Assembly (NCBI RefSeq): GCF_028583425.1
Contig: NC_072801.1
Coordinates: 66,603,766 to 66,667,765 of the forward strand
Source: Eublepharis macularius
Lineage: Eukaryota > Chordata > Lepidosauria > Squamata > Eublepharidae
Length of the DNA stretch: 64,000 nt
Direction: 5' to 3'
Shown here: piece after piece, positions 43,397 through 53,159 of the stretch
How positions within the stretch are numbered: the first letter of the stretch is position 1
Layout of the letters: the number at the start of each line of letters is the position of its first letter
Notes under the pieces: generated by a model
Databases searched by the model: none
The model's input: the letters and a program-made list of their open reading frames with translations, nothing else
What the model was told of the DNA's origin: nothing
Made by a program: the position numbers and the translations under genes

Positions 43397-46300
43397 ACAC
43401 ACAGGCACTGGTAGCAGAGAAGGTGAAAGTGTATCCTCTTTCTCTCCTACAACAGTATATTAAAATAATCTTGCAAAATGGCAGAGTAAGAAGGGAGGGT
43501 TGTGTCCCTGTGATTTCTCTTTATGGTCATCTTCAATCTCTAGATTCCGCAATGAATCTCAAACACCTAATTTCTCAATTACGCAACAACCAGAATAGCC
43601 AAATCAGGTTACACTTGAATAAAACGTATTGACAGATTTACATTTATCAGTTTCAAGATTACCGCAATTGTATGAGTTGTATGTCTTTTTACAAAGAGTC
43701 AGCATAAGGTAATAGCCAGATTATTGGATTAGAATCTGCCACAAAAGCTTACGGGGTGACCTTGGGCCAGTGGCACACTCTCACAGGGTTGCTTTAAGAA
43801 TAAAATGGCAGAGATGAAAATGATGTAAGCAGCTTTGAGTCCCAACTGAGAAGAAAGATGGTGCATAAAAGAAGTAAATAAAAATAAAGTTTAAAAGCAG
43901 GGCTTTTTTTCAGCTGGAACGTGGTGGAACGGAGTTCCGGAACCTCTTAAAAATGGTCACATGGCTGGTGGCCCCACCCCCTGATCTCCAGACAGAGGGG
44001 AGTTTCGATTGCCCTCTGCGCCGCTCTGTCTGGAGATCAGGGGGCGGGGCCACCAGCCATGTGACCATTTTCTCTGAGGGCAACCCACTGAGTTCCACCA
44101 CCTCTTTTCCCAGAAAAAAGCCCTGTTTAAAAGAGAAATGAACAGAACAATCTTATGCAGTTACTCCAGTCTAAGCTCATGGTCTTAGACTGGTGTAAGT
44201 CTTCATAGGATTGCACTGGAAGAGAAGACACAATTGACTTGCATAGATGATGATTTGATAAATTATGGTCTTTCGAGGGGCTTTAAAGAAATTAAGTAAG
44301 ATAAGATATAACTAAGATCTTTACTAATAGTAAGAAAAGAATAATATTAATATAGTAATAAGGTATTATTAACAAAGGGGGGTTGGAGTGCTGTTGGAAG
44401 TCATTATTGAAAAGGGGGGAGGGGAGGGGAGGGGAAATATATACAGAGGTATTGAAATGGAGTGTATTTGTATTTGAATTTGACTATACATTGACCCATC
44501 CAATAAAAAATTATTTTTTAAAAAAAGATAAATAGGGGGAGGCTATCCTGATGAACAAGAAATAGTTGTCCAGTTCCAAGGATCAAATTAGATCTTATAC
44601 TTTGGCCCTTAGAGAGAGGACACTGATGGCATGACCCCTTCAGAGTGGCTCTTCAATGAGTGTTTGGCTTCCTTTTTTTACTGGTAAAAGCCATAAATAT
44701 TGTTGGAAATCACCTATCGGGACCATATCACGTTAGTTTTTTCATTCCTTTGTCTCTTCCACTTCTCATTAGTTCCTCAGGAGCACAGTGTGGGTTCCTG
44801 CATTCCAATAAATCCCATGTGTCTGTATAGGCACCAAGGGAAGATTCCACCCCCCCTCCCCCTTTTTAAAAAGCAGGCAGAGATGTGGGTGATTCTCTTC
44901 TGTTATGTTAATGTCTGTAACTGCAACAAGGGTCTGGATCCTTGCAATCCCAAAAAGTCAAGCGAGTAAATGACAAGATAACACTTTATAGAAGTCCTGC
45001 AGTTACACTGTTTCTTAGTTTCATGTAATGTTAATTTTTTCATCTCAGATCTTTTAAACCCATGGGATCAAAAATTTTGCACTTGAGGTGTCATTAACCA
45101 TTGAATAAAAGCATACAAAGAGCCCTGCTGGATCATACCAGCAATCCATCCAGTTCAACATCTGATTTCACACAGCTGTCCTGGAGAGCCAGCCAACAGA
45201 GTAAAAAGGCCAAGACCTTACCTTGATGCTCCCTCTTAGCATTGGGCTTCAGAGCTTGCTGCCAAGGAGCCTCATTCCACAGAGTGTGTCTCAAAAAAGA
45301 TTGTTATATCTCTTATGCTACCAATTTTATTGTAGCATAAGCTTTCGGGGATCACAGTTCTCTTTGTCAGATGCATCTGGCGGGGAGAGTTGTGGTTCTC
45401 GAAGGCTTGTGCTGCAGTGGAATTGGTTGGTCTTGGAGGTGCTGCTGGACTCTTTTTGATTTTGCTACTACAGACTAACACGGCTAAGTCCTCTGAACCT
45501 TTACAGAAGCAAACTGATCTCCACATCAGAAGGAGCTGTTTGCATCTGCATATCAGAAGGAGCTGTTTGCATCTGCATATCAGAAGGAGATGTTTGCATC
45601 TACCCCACCCACCCCTCTCCTCCTCTATATCTGACCAGTTTCTCTTTCTGCCCTCCATGCATCTGACGAAGAGAACTGTGGTTCTCGAAAGCTTATGCTA
45701 CAATAAAATTGGTTAGTCTTAAAGGTGCTACTGGACTCTTTTTGATTATATTAGAAAGATTTCTCATATCTGATGTAATGCCCCTTCTTTACAACTATGG
45801 AACATTAACCTTCCTCAGATATTCCTTCTTACTAACCACTATTAGAAATAGTTCTATTTCATTTGGTAGCAGAGTTACTTAGAAGCATTTTCCTCAACAT
45901 GCAGTAACTAATCCTCAGGCAAAAGAGTTGCCAGGTCCCCTTACAGTCCTGGCAGGAGGCTGGGGAACTGGTGCTTTCCTTTCTTGTGGTTCCAGCATGT
46001 TGCACTTCCAGTGATGTCACTGGGCATCACTGGAATTGGGCCTATTCTGCCCAATTCAGCCCATTTGGGGCCGAAATTGGCCCGCTGCAAAGTGTGTGCA
46101 CACTATGGGTGCGGTGCAATGACATCGCTCCCAGGAGTGATATCATCACACCGCTCCCGGGAGTGTGACCAAGAGGCCCGTCCTGCACCCTTCTCCCCTA
46201 CTGGTCAGGTGAGTGATGGCGGCGGGGGGTGGAATGTGAAAGCAAGGGATCCTCTGCCTGCACCAGGGAAATGAGATCCCTATCAGGCAATCAAATTGTA

Positions 46301-48909
46301 GAAAAGGCAGAACAGTTCATTGGGGTAGATTCCATTCATGGCAATATCTTGGAGTAAAAAGAAAGAATCTTAGGGCCAAACTACAAGTGACAAATGACAC
46401 TTGAACGGCAAGTGTATTTCTCCCTGTTCACTTGCCCTCCACTTGCGCTCCACTTGATCCACTTGCCATTCAAGCGTCATTCGTCACTTGTAGCTTGGCC
46501 CTCAGTCTAAAGAGTCACTTTCCCTATAAATGCCATGGCCAGATAGTCTGGCAGCAAGACTGCAAGCGGGTCTGTGGATGAGGCCTTCATGGAAGAAGCT
46601 CTGAGAAATACATGCTTCCCTTTGTAAGGCCATGAAGCAAGAAAAAGAAATCTCCCAAGGGACACATAGAAGAGGAGGAGTCAGGAGGCATTTCTGCCTT
46701 AGACAAAGAGAAGCAGCTTCCTATCAAGAGAGTTACACATATACTCAGAGAGACATGCAGCACCTCCCAGGGTCCATGCTGAGTCACCTGTTCCATCAAC
46801 CACAACATGCTCCTGGAGGGATTGACCATCATCAGGTATAACAGCTATTCTCCCAAATGGCAGGTTTCAGGAGCGAATGGCTCATTCCCTCATCTGCCCC
46901 TTTTCTTTGTGCTTCTCACTAGGGTATCCCCTACTCCAGGTGTGTGGAAAGCTGCCTCCCTGGGCAAAGCAGGATTACGAAGGAGGGGAAGGATGTCTGT
47001 TGCTACTATTGTGTTCAGTGCCCCAAAGGGAGGATTTCAGTCCACATGGGTAAGAAGAAGAATGTAGAGTTTCCAAATACATGCAGAAATACTTCAGTAC
47101 AGACAGTGAAAGAGCATGTGGTCTTTAGCCTGCAGGAAAGGTTTTGTCTGTGGGTTAGATCCAGCCTGGGCCATTCTGGCAGTGCTGAGCCTTTTTTCTG
47201 TAGGTGTCCACTATGCATTTATTTAGGAAAAGCTTGTAAGTTTTGTAATTGGAGCAGGGTAAAAAAATATTTGATACAACCTGCATGCTCTTACATTTCA
47301 CGAACCCTTATTATATGAAGTCAGCTTCACTAATCTCATCACACTGATAAAGGGGTTATCACAGACTTATCCCATGGCAAAAGGGATTAAGAAATTTCAC
47401 AAGGGAAATATATTCAATACATATCTTAAAAGACTCTAATCTAAACACACTAGAGAAAGGAATTCCAAGTGCAATCGTCTCTGGTTTTTTAGTTCAAACC
47501 CATCAGGCCAGATCTGGTAACTTTTGAGGCACAACCATTGAAAAGGATTCTGGGAGTAAAATTATCCATAGGCCTCAGGGATATGGTTACCAGGTCTCTC
47601 GGGGGCTAACCAGGGGATGGGCGGCAGTGGGGGAGTCACACAGGGGGATACTTCCTGGTGGGTAATTCCTGGTGTGATGTGGAAGTAATGGGTTGCGCTG
47701 TGGGACAAAATCAAACAAAAGGCAATGAGAACAAATAAAACAGATGGCATCTGAAAATTTATACATCTGTTCCATGGGAATCATCTGTATGGATCAAAGA
47801 TTATAATACAAAATTCCTGCTCATAGAAAATCAATTGTATGAATTTTTTTTTCAGTGTTGATATATCATCTTTCCTTGTTGTTGGACATAATTCTATATA
47901 ATTGTTGGCACTTTTAACAGATTCCAGTAAATTTTAAAGAATATTTTATATATGGTGCAGATTGACACTTGGTTTATAAATTTTAGATGCAGATCTGTGT
48001 GAAAAGTGCCCAGAAGATCAGTATCCAAACAAGAAACAGATTCGGTGCATCGGCAAAGTGATCACCTACTTATCCTACACTGAACCCCTGGGAGCACTTC
48101 TGGCTTCCTTTGCCCTTTTCCTTTCTGTGATGACAATGATGGTGATGGGGAGTTTCCTTCTGCACTGGGCCACTCCCATCGTCAAAGCCAACAACCGGAG
48201 CATCACCTGCACCCTCCTGGCCTCTCTGCTGCTCGGCATTCTCTGCTGCTTCCTGTTCATTGGCAAACCTGGGAAGGTGACCTGCCTTCTTCGCCAAACT
48301 CTCTTTAGCATCACCTTCTCCGTCTCAGTTTCTTCTGTGCTGGGCAAAACCATCACTGTGGTTGTGGCTTTCATGGCCACCAAACCAGGAAACAGGATGA
48401 GGAAATGGGTTGGGAAGAGGCTGGCACTGTCAGTTATTATTGTTGGTTCTTTCATTCAAACAGGCATCTGTGTTGCGTGGTTGGCAATTTCACCCCCTTT
48501 CCCAGAGCTGGACATGCATTCCCAGGTGGGTCAGATCACAGTGAAATGCAACGAAGGCTCAGAGATCATGTTCTACCTAGTCCTGGGCTACATGGGCTTT
48601 CTGGCCACCATCAGTTTCACTGTGGCTTTCCTAGCAAGAAGGTTACCTGACAGTTTCAATGAAGCCAAGCTGATCACCTTCAGCATGCTGCTCTTCTGCA
48701 CTGTTTGGGTGTCCTTTGTCCCAACATATCTTAGCACCAAAGGGAAATACATGGTGGCCGTGGAGATCTTCTCCATCTTGGCCTCCAGTGCTGGCTTGTT
48801 GGGTTGTATCTTCCTCCCCAAATGCTACATCATTATTCTGAGACCTGATCTGAACACCAGAGAGCAACTCATAAGGAAAACTAGGAAAGAGACCAAAATT
48901 TGCCACTAG
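35229..48909 (+). CDS. Vomeronasal type-2 receptor B, complete six-exon gene
   Basis: This is a tandem paralogue of gene A with the same expected role and domain order. The coding exons are 35229-35476, 37256-37547, 38206-39054, 42820-43047, 46923-47049 and 47987-48909, all with GT/AG boundaries and the same phases as gene A. The sum is again 2667 nt (888 residues, no stop). The signal core is at residues 15-25. The flytrap region runs to about 539 with SYGS at 182-185, the cysteine-rich linker is exon 5, and the seven-transmembrane domain is exon 6. Introns 3 and 4 are long (3.8 and 3.9 kb) because of BovB, F6, F1, F8, F11 and SINE insertions. The ligand-binding exons differ clearly from gene A, so the receptors probably detect different cues. 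No canonical polyadenylation hexamer was found close to the stop. Confidence 0.93.
36261..36500. repeat. F10 foldback repeat in V2R B intron 1
   Basis: Arms of about 95 bp face each other: GTTGTTGTGGATTTTCCGGG at the left and CCCGGAAAATCCACAACAAC at the right. CTTGGCATTGTAGTTCCTGA and its complement lie within. The spacer contains GACAGAGATCTCTCAGTG. Unclassified. Confidence 0.75.
36690..37200 (+). repeat. Approximately 232-bp tandem duplication in V2R B intron 1
   Basis: Two diverged units share CCTTGGATCAAAGGT (36711 and 36943), AAACCAAGCAGACATTCAGC, TGATAGCTTTCTCTTC and TATGAATTACATTTGCAA. The offset is 232 bases. Confidence 0.8.
37256..37547 (+). CDS. V2R B exon 2: flytrap domain
   Basis: Acceptor CTCGTTGCAG, donor GTATGAATG. 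292 nt. It encodes [20 protein letters not shown] and ends YKLPQ. Confidence 0.93.
38206..39054 (+). CDS. V2R B exon 3: flytrap domain core
   Basis: Acceptor CCCCCACCAG, donor GTAAGTCAT. 849 nt, phase 0 (283 residues, one fewer than gene A). It begins [20 protein letters not shown] and ends NIQPWQ. It is open throughout. Confidence 0.95.
39375..40200 (-). mobile_element. BovB/RTE LINE 3' part, split by an F8 insert
   Basis: On the minus strand this reads [15 protein letters not shown] at about 40020-39985. After the insert it continues [20 protein letters not shown] at about 39755-39695. This is the C-terminal region typical of BovB LINEs (compare ESWTVKKAE and FELWCWRRLLRVPW in the ruminant element). 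The outer 3' tail, with CCATGGCAACCCTATAAATG, lies near 39410. The F8 insert occupies 39760-39980. Confidence 0.7.
39760..39980. repeat. F8 palindromic repeat inserted in BovB
   Basis: It is flanked by the 10-bp direct repeat CTTTCTTCTT (39750-39759 and 39981-39990), and BovB sequence is continuous across it. The arms GTCCAGTAGCACCTTTAAGA and CTTAAAGGTGCTACTGGAAT form the palindrome. The right side adds GCTACTACAGACTAACATGG. The 10-bp duplication suggests insertion by retroposition or a similar mechanism. Confidence 0.7.
40464..40791. mobile_element. F11 short hAT-like element
   Basis: It begins TAGGGTTATGCATTAA and ends TAAGGGCACAGCCCTA. Flanks are ATATTTAT (40456-40463) and ATATTTAC (40792-40799), a 7/8 match to an 8-bp duplication. 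AT-rich, non-coding, only one copy seen. Confidence 0.6.
41185..41435 (+). repeat. tRNA-derived SINE (Sauria-like), forward
   Basis: TTGGTGTAGGGGTTAAGAGC, B-box-like GGTTTGATTCCCCACTC, AGCCAGCTGGGTGACC and CAATGTTGTTGTTATT at the tail. The forward orientation shows the (GTT)n tail directly. Confidence 0.8.
41735..42142. mobile_element. F6 hAT-like element, compact copy
   Basis: The termini TAGAGATGGGCA and TGCCCATCTCTA are perfect inverted repeats. Flanks are CTCTCTAG and CTCCCTAG (7/8). The arms contain GAACC/GGTTC-rich sequence, and the core has an AGAAGTGACCTTC motif repeated three times (about 41953-42010). Located in V2R B intron 3. Confidence 0.82.
42820..43047 (+). CDS. V2R B exon 4: flytrap domain end
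   Basis: Acceptor TTTTATCTCAAG, donor GTATGAAAG. 228 nt, phase 0. It encodes [20 protein letters not shown] and ends WNQKFKQ. The CAAG acceptor is slightly weaker than the CTCAG of gene A. Confidence 0.92.
43327..43394 (+). repeat. Compound (TC)n(CA)n(GA)n microsatellite
   Basis: Consecutive TC, CA and GA dinucleotide runs in V2R B intron 4. Confidence 0.95.
43690..43885 (+). repeat. tRNA-derived SINE, diverged
   Basis: GGGGTGACCTTGGGCCAGTG, CACAGGGTTGCTTTAAG and GCTTTGAGTCCC follow the body of squamate SINEs. The tRNA-like head is eroded. Confidence 0.55.
43898..44125. mobile_element. F1 hAT-like palindromic element, complete
   Basis: The termini CAGGGCTTTTTTTCAGC and CAGAAAAAAGCCCTG are flanked by exact TTTAAAAG duplications (43890-43897 and 44126-44133). 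The internal palindrome is shorter than in the other copies because part of one arm is missing. Confidence 0.88.
44222..44530 (+). mobile_element. L1 3' end fragment
   Basis: TATGGTCTTTCGAGGGGCTT, GTTGGAAGTCATTATTGAAA, a G-rich GGGGGGAGGGGAGGGGAGG and CCATCCAATAAAAAATT match the 3' untranslated region of the L1 at 18940-19571. Confidence 0.8.
45293..45752. repeat. F8 repeats flanking a short tandem array
   Basis: Several F8 arms (TTATTGTAGCATAAGCTTTC, TTTGCTACTACAGACTAACA, AAAGGTGCTACTGGACTCTT) lie around a three-unit tandem repeat at 45525-45605. Located in V2R B intron 4. Confidence 0.65.
45525..45605 (+). repeat. 27-bp tandem repeat, three units
   Basis: Units of ATCAGAAGGAGCTGTTTGCA plus TCTGCAT start at 45525, 45552 and 45579. 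The first two are identical and the third has a few changes. Confidence 0.9.
45927..46278. repeat. F7 repeat
   Basis: GTTGCCAGGTCCCCTTACAG, GGGGCCGAAATTGGCCCGC and AGTGATATCATCACACCGC match other F7 copies. It ends at GAGATCCCTA. Confidence 0.5.
46373..46502. mobile_element. F4 foldback element
   Basis: The ends GGGCCAAACTACAAGTGAC and GTCACTTGTAGCTTGGCCC face each other. CAAATGACACTTGAACGGCA continues inward. Confidence 0.65.
46923..47049 (+). CDS. V2R B exon 5: cysteine-rich linker
   Basis: Acceptor CTTCTCACTAG, donor GTAAGAAG. 127 nt. It encodes [20 protein letters not shown] and [13 protein letters not shown]. Cysteine spacing is identical to gene A. Confidence 0.93.
47987..48909 (+). 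CDS. V2R B exon 6: seven-transmembrane domain
   Basis: Acceptor TATAAATTTTAG, stop TAG at 48907-48909. Same 923-nt length as gene A. The protein is identical to gene A from [14 protein letters not shown] through [10 protein letters not shown]. The tail [19 protein letters not shown] differs from gene A. Confidence 0.96.
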
Positions 48910-49146
48910 AGGAATTTGCTTTAAATCTAACCAATCCCATGACTAGAGCCCAGGAAACTTTCTCATTTTTCTATTTTCTACCATTTTTTGCAATAATTTC
49001 CTTTTTTTTTGTACAGTAAAAATATTTTATATATGTGTGCTCATGTAATTCTCTGCATATTAGGCTTTATCATTTTTATTGTCCATTGGAATACATGTAG
49101 GTTATCTAAAATACAAAGATATATTCCTTTGCCCATCCATCTCTGA

Positions 49147-49332
49147 TATGCCCTGACCTGGATAGCTCAGGTGAGCCTGATCTCATCAAATCTCAGAAGC
49201 TAAGCAGGGTCAGCCTTGATTAGTAATTAGATGGGAGACCTCCAATGAAGACCAGGGTTGTAGAGCCAGGCAATGGCAAACCACCTCTGTAAGTCTCTTG
49301 CCATGAAAACCCTGCCAGGGGGTGCCATAATA
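49147..49332 (+). repeat. 5S-rRNA-derived SINE
   Basis: This is the best copy of the family: GCCTGATCTCATCAAATCTC, AGAAGCTAAGCAGGGTCAGC and TTAGATGGGAGACCTCC match 5S rRNA in order. CAGGCAATGGCAAACCACC and CTCTTGCCATGAAAACCC form the body. Confidence 0.85.
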
Positions 49333-49412
49333 ACAACAACAACAACATTCAATTTATATACTGCCCTCCAGGACAACTTAACACCCACTCAGAGCGGTTG
49401 ACAAAGTATGCT
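49333..49412 (-). repeat. tRNA-derived SINE tail, abutting the 5S SINE
   Basis: (AAC)n followed by ATTCAATTTATATACTGCCC is the tail end of the Sauria-like SINE on the minus strand. Confidence 0.6.
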
Positions 49413-50327
49413 ATTATTATTAGCACTCTCCACCACCACTGTGGCATGCACACCTTCTCAGAAAATGATGCTAGGAGTCTCAAAATTGGCCACCAGCTTC
49501 CCAACCTACCTGCTGCTTTTTGCATTGGAAGCTGCTGCTGTCTCTGGAAGGTCCCAACCAACCATCCAAAAAGAAAGCCAGGCACTTGAATACGGGCTGC
49601 AGAGGAGACTGAAACCAGGGAACAGAGCCATGCAGTTAGCCTGGTCTGACTGGTCTGCCCATTGTCATTCTTGAGGGGTTCCTGACACCTGGAGTAAACA
49701 TATTATTTCTTGCACTGATTCTTCTGTAGATGTTTTCCTCCTATAGACTACATAGTCTACTTAATAAAATCTATTTTCCTTTACCATTGGTGTGTTAATT
49801 GGCTCCATGTCCCTTAGAGCAAAAGAGACGCTGCCTCTGGGCAATATATACTGGCTCCAGAATTGCTTCTGGGCTCAGTTCAAAGTACAGGTATTGTCCT
49901 GTAAAGCCCTATATGGCTTTGGCCTATGTAGCTTTACAACCACCTACTTCCGTAGCCTACTCTAAGTGGATCCACCAAAGGCTACCCCAAGACAAGGCCT
50001 GGCCTTACGGTTGCCTTGTCCCTATACCCTCCTGGCAGGAAGGGAGTTTCTGGCAGTTACCTCGTGCCTTCTGGGTTTTTTTTTCATACGTGCGCAAAGC
50101 ACACATGCACTCCCAGCACTTACATAATGACATCACTTCCGGATTCTCTGAGAATTGGCCCCAAACAAAGCCAGTCCTTGGCTACATTTGTAACGTTCAG
50201 GGGAGTTGATGTTGAAAATTACTCCCCCATTTTAGCCCTCTCCTCCGTTTTGTATTAAATGTGTGAAAAGTTCTGAATGTCCCATTGATCTCATGCTTTT
50301 CTTAAAGAGTTTCCCTGAAACATCTAC
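49413..50327. other. Intergenic; F7-like block near 50010-50200
   Basis: CCTATACCCTCCTGGCAGGA and TAATGACATCACTTCCGG suggest an F7 fragment in the right half. No gene is seen. Confidence 0.4.
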
Positions 50328-50507
50328 GGGCCAAGCTAGAAGTGACGAATGACACTTGAACGACAAGTGAACAGGCTCACATGGATTCCTCCCTGTTCAC
50401 TACATGATCAAGTGGAGTGCAAGTGGAGCGCAAGTGAACAGGGAGGAATCCATGTGAGCCTGTTCACTTGTCGTTCAAGTGTCATTCGTCACTTCAAGCT
50501 TGGCCCT
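50328..50507. mobile_element. F4 foldback element
   Basis: The ends GGGCCAAGCTAGAAGTGAC and GTCACTTCAAGCTTGGCCC flank long arms with GAACAGGCTCACATGGATTC and its complement. Confidence 0.65.
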
Positions 50508-50619
50508 ACATTGTTACTATTAGGGACACAAGAGGTGGATTCCCTTCTCAGCAATTTTAAAGGGTCGAGGAGATTGGGGGAAGGAGAGAGAAAGTCTTGA
50601 ACCCATTCTACACCACCAC

Positions 50620-50865
50620 CCCACACTACGTGGTATAATGTTTGTCTAGGGCTGGGGAGACCTGGGTTTAGATCCCCACTGGCTTATATGAAGCTTATAG
50701 GATGCTCTTGGGCCAGCCCTTCTCCCTTAGCCGAACTTACTTCGCAAGACTGTTGTGAGGATTAAAAGGGAGAGGGGAGAGCCATGTATGCTGCCCTGAA
50801 CTTCTTGGAGGAAACAAAAAGTAGAAATGCATTGAACAGATAAATAAACAAATAAAACCAACACA
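50620..50865 (+). repeat. tRNA-derived SINE, diverged
   Basis: GGGAGACCTGGGTTTAGATC, TTGGGCCAGCCCTTCTCCC and GACTGTTGTGAGGATTAAAA are in SINE order. An AT-rich (AAAT)n-like tail lies near 50840-50865. Confidence 0.6.
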
Positions 50866-50926
50866 CAAACCTCTGTGCTGTTATTAGGCCTTGAAAGAGA
50901 AAGAGGAAAAGACCAGATCTTCAAAG

Positions 50927-51005
50927 GTGGGGCCAGCTGTCATGTGACCTCTTTGGGGAACTGCCAGAACTGCGTTCCTGTGCGTTCCCCCTCAAAATGA
51001 GCCAT
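50927..51005. mobile_element. F2 hAT-like right-end fragment
   Basis: TGTCATGTGACCTCTTTGGG, AACTGCGTTCCTGTGCG and CTCAAAATGAGCCATG match the right end of the F2 copy at 31043. Confidence 0.65.
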
Positions 51006-51124
51006 GCAGAAACATCAAGGGGGGGCACTTATTTCTCCATTTTTGCTGCTCCATATGAACAGAAGTCTCCCCATGGACTCAACTCTTTAAAATTCAAAGG
51101 GGCTTTTTACTCTGATAGGAGGGC

Positions 51125-51550
51125 TGTATTTTAGGGTGGTAGTATCACAGAGATGCTTCACTGACGAGTTAGGGACCATAGACTTCGCTGCTACGTTGCC
51201 TTATATCCTATCTGCCACTTTAAGTACCACCTGTTGCTTTAAGTATGATGCCACTGGGTAGTTCTATGTTGTCTACTATCAGTTGTAGAATTTCTTATGC
51301 TCTGTTTCAGCATTTCTTCAACTCTGTATCATTTTTTTGCTAATGTTATGTCTTTGTAACCTCGCATTTATTCATCCTGTGGTATTGTTTATTGAAATGT
51401 CCTTGATATTGACTGTACTAATCTCAGACAGTGTATTCCACCATAAGTTTCAGTGAGAAAGGCAGATTATAAGTGACATGAATGACATAAGTCATTCGTG
51501 TACAAGTCTGTACTGGTTATTAACGGTAAATAAATCTGATTGATTGGATT
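51125..51550 (+). mobile_element. LINE 3' fragment
   Basis: Shares long similarity with 53160-53570: GTATTGTTTATTGAAATGTC and TCAGTGAGAAAGGCAGATTA. It ends in an AATAAAT-rich tail. Clade uncertain (CR1/L2-like). Confidence 0.5.
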
Positions 51551-51707
51551 GACATAAATAAAAATAAATTAAAAACAGCATGTGTTGTTTAGTTTGGCCT
51601 TGAATGCGGCAGTAGAGAGAGAGGTTTGCCATATTGCAACAGGAACAACAGAGGGCGGTCAAGGACAAGGAATTAAAGACAGCAATGCATTCACTATAAT
51701 AAATGGA

Positions 51708-51713
51708 TTTATT
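51708..51713 (-). terminator. Candidate polyadenylation signal of RNase copy 2
   Basis: AATAAA on the minus strand, 244 bases after the stop codon. The equivalent position is conserved downstream of copy 3. Confidence 0.55.
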
Positions 51714-51956
51714 GTATAATGGGAAACAGAAGGGAAACTGGAATGGGATGGTTCTGGAGTGTGCAGAAGTCCTGTTGCTTTAATACTGATCTGGCACCAG
51801 AACTGGTGCTAAGTACTGTGCCTTATATATGAAGGAACACACCGTATTTCACGCTGCATGAAAAACAGCTCTGAGTGCCAGAGAGACCGTGGGGGAACGG
51901 CAACAGGCCAAAAGAGAGTGCTGTGATCCACCACGTTCTGCCACATTGCCTCTAGG

Positions 51957-52385
51957 CTACCCATATTTGTTGAGGTGGATGGGGAGGCCTTTCACACAGG
52001 TGACCCAGATCTTCTTGACGATGCTCTTCCCCTTGTAGGTGCATGAAGTGTGGGCTTTCCTCCCTTTCCTGGAGCAGATGGTGACTGAGAAAGGGATCGG
52101 GCTGCTTCTCATTTCTGCCACAAGGTACCCACTGGAACTGCAGAGGGTCTGCAGGTCATAATCATTGATGTGGAGGAACGTGTTGCTCCGCCAACAGAGC
52201 ATGCCTCTGATGTGCATCATCTCCTTGCAGTAGTCGTTGTCATTGCCAAAGTCGGATTTGGGGTAGTCCACGTGCCTTCTCAGGAACTCGTCATACTCCG
52301 TGCCTTCACAGATCAGCGGCAGGAAGGTTGTGGTTACAAGGAGCAGGAGGCAAAAGGTCCAGTGATGGGAACTCTTTGGAGACAT
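51957..52385 (-). CDS. RNase A family protein, catalytic Lys replaced by Trp (copy 2)
   Basis: The reading frame is 142 residues. I start it at the ATG (52383-52385) because a splice acceptor (CCTTTGCAG) ends at about 52419 and lies inside the longer upstream frame. Residues 9-25 are a hydrophobic signal peptide. FLRRHVDYPKSDF holds His38, equivalent to RNase A H12. GLPIHLNKYG holds His137 (H119). The six cysteines expected of angiogenin-type three-disulfide RNases are all present. The CKxxNTF motif reads CWRSNTF, so the catalytic lysine (K41) is Trp65. The protein is secreted and basic; it may have lost ribonuclease activity while keeping the fold. It lies on a duplicated block shared with copy 3, same orientation, with a polyadenylation signal at 51708-51713. 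Confidence 0.9.
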   Translation of the reverse strand: MSPKSSHHWTFCLLLLVTTTFLPLICEGTEYDEFLRRHVDYPKSDFGNDNDYCKEMMHIRGMLCWRSNTFLHINDYDLQTLCSSSGYLVAEMRSSPIPFSVTICSRKGRKAHTSCTYKGKSIVKKIWVTCVKGLPIHLNKYG

Positions 52386-52418
52386 CACTGGGCCGTGTGG
52401 ATTCTTCTTGGTCTCTGT

Positions 52419-52421
52419 CTG
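52419..52421 (-). promoter_or_regulatory. 3' splice acceptor of RNase copy 2 coding exon
   Basis: On the minus strand the sequence CCGTGCCTTTGCAG is followed by ACAGAGACC, 33 bases before the ATG. Copy 3 has an equivalent site ending at 56678-56680. This supports an upstream untranslated exon. Confidence 0.55.
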
Positions 52422-52639
52422 CAAAGGCACGGTAAGGGAGACAGAGGGAGCGAGCCCCACCATGAGCAATTGCCACAGGCACCACATTAGGAGGGATCTA
52501 AATGAGTTAATTACTCATAAGTAGAGTAGCCGGCATTGTTTTGGTTGTAAAAGAGGATCAGGCAAATTCATGGAGTCTATCAAAGGGCATTAGTCACAGG
52601 AGCTGGATGGAACCTCCAGGTTCAGAGGCAGTATACCTC

Positions 52640-53159
52640 TAAACTATGCTACTTTACTCTGAACTACCACTATGTCCCCCGCAGGGCCTTGCGCTCTGTG
52701 GATAAGCAGCTCCTGGTGGTCCTCAGCCCACAGGACCTTGATCAGGGCTTGGGCCTTTTCAGCCCTGGCTCTGGTCTGGTGGAACACACTGCTGTTTGAG
52801 ATACAGACCCTGTGGGACTTGTTAAAGCTCTGCAGGGCTTACAAAATGGAGATGTTCTGCCAGGCCTTTGGTTGAGAGCCAACGAATCATCCCCTTCCTG
52901 TTTGCCACATCCCATGCTACGCAGGCGGCTGCCCTGGGCTCTGCCACAGCAACATACATGGGTTTTTTTAGATATTTATTATAGCCTGAATTAATCATGG
53001 TGCCAGTTTGTTTATATTGTTTTTATGTTTTTTTAGATATGTATGTTTTAATTGTATAATATATGTTGTTAGCTGCCCTGAGCCCATTTGTAGGGAAAGT
53101 GGGGTATACATTTGAAAAAATAAATAGGTGATATGAAAGACCTCCACCTGAGACCCTAG
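52640..53159. other. Intergenic, with LINE tail at 52970-53130
   Basis: TTTTAATTGTATAATATATG, TTAGCTGCCCTGAGCCC and GGGGTATACATTTGAAAA resemble a CR1/L2-like 3' tail. No gene is seen. Confidence 0.45.

Noticed and set aside
52386-52487. N-terminal extension of RNase copy 2
   Set aside because: It crosses a likely splice acceptor; the internal ATG gives a standard signal peptide and the same length as copy 3.
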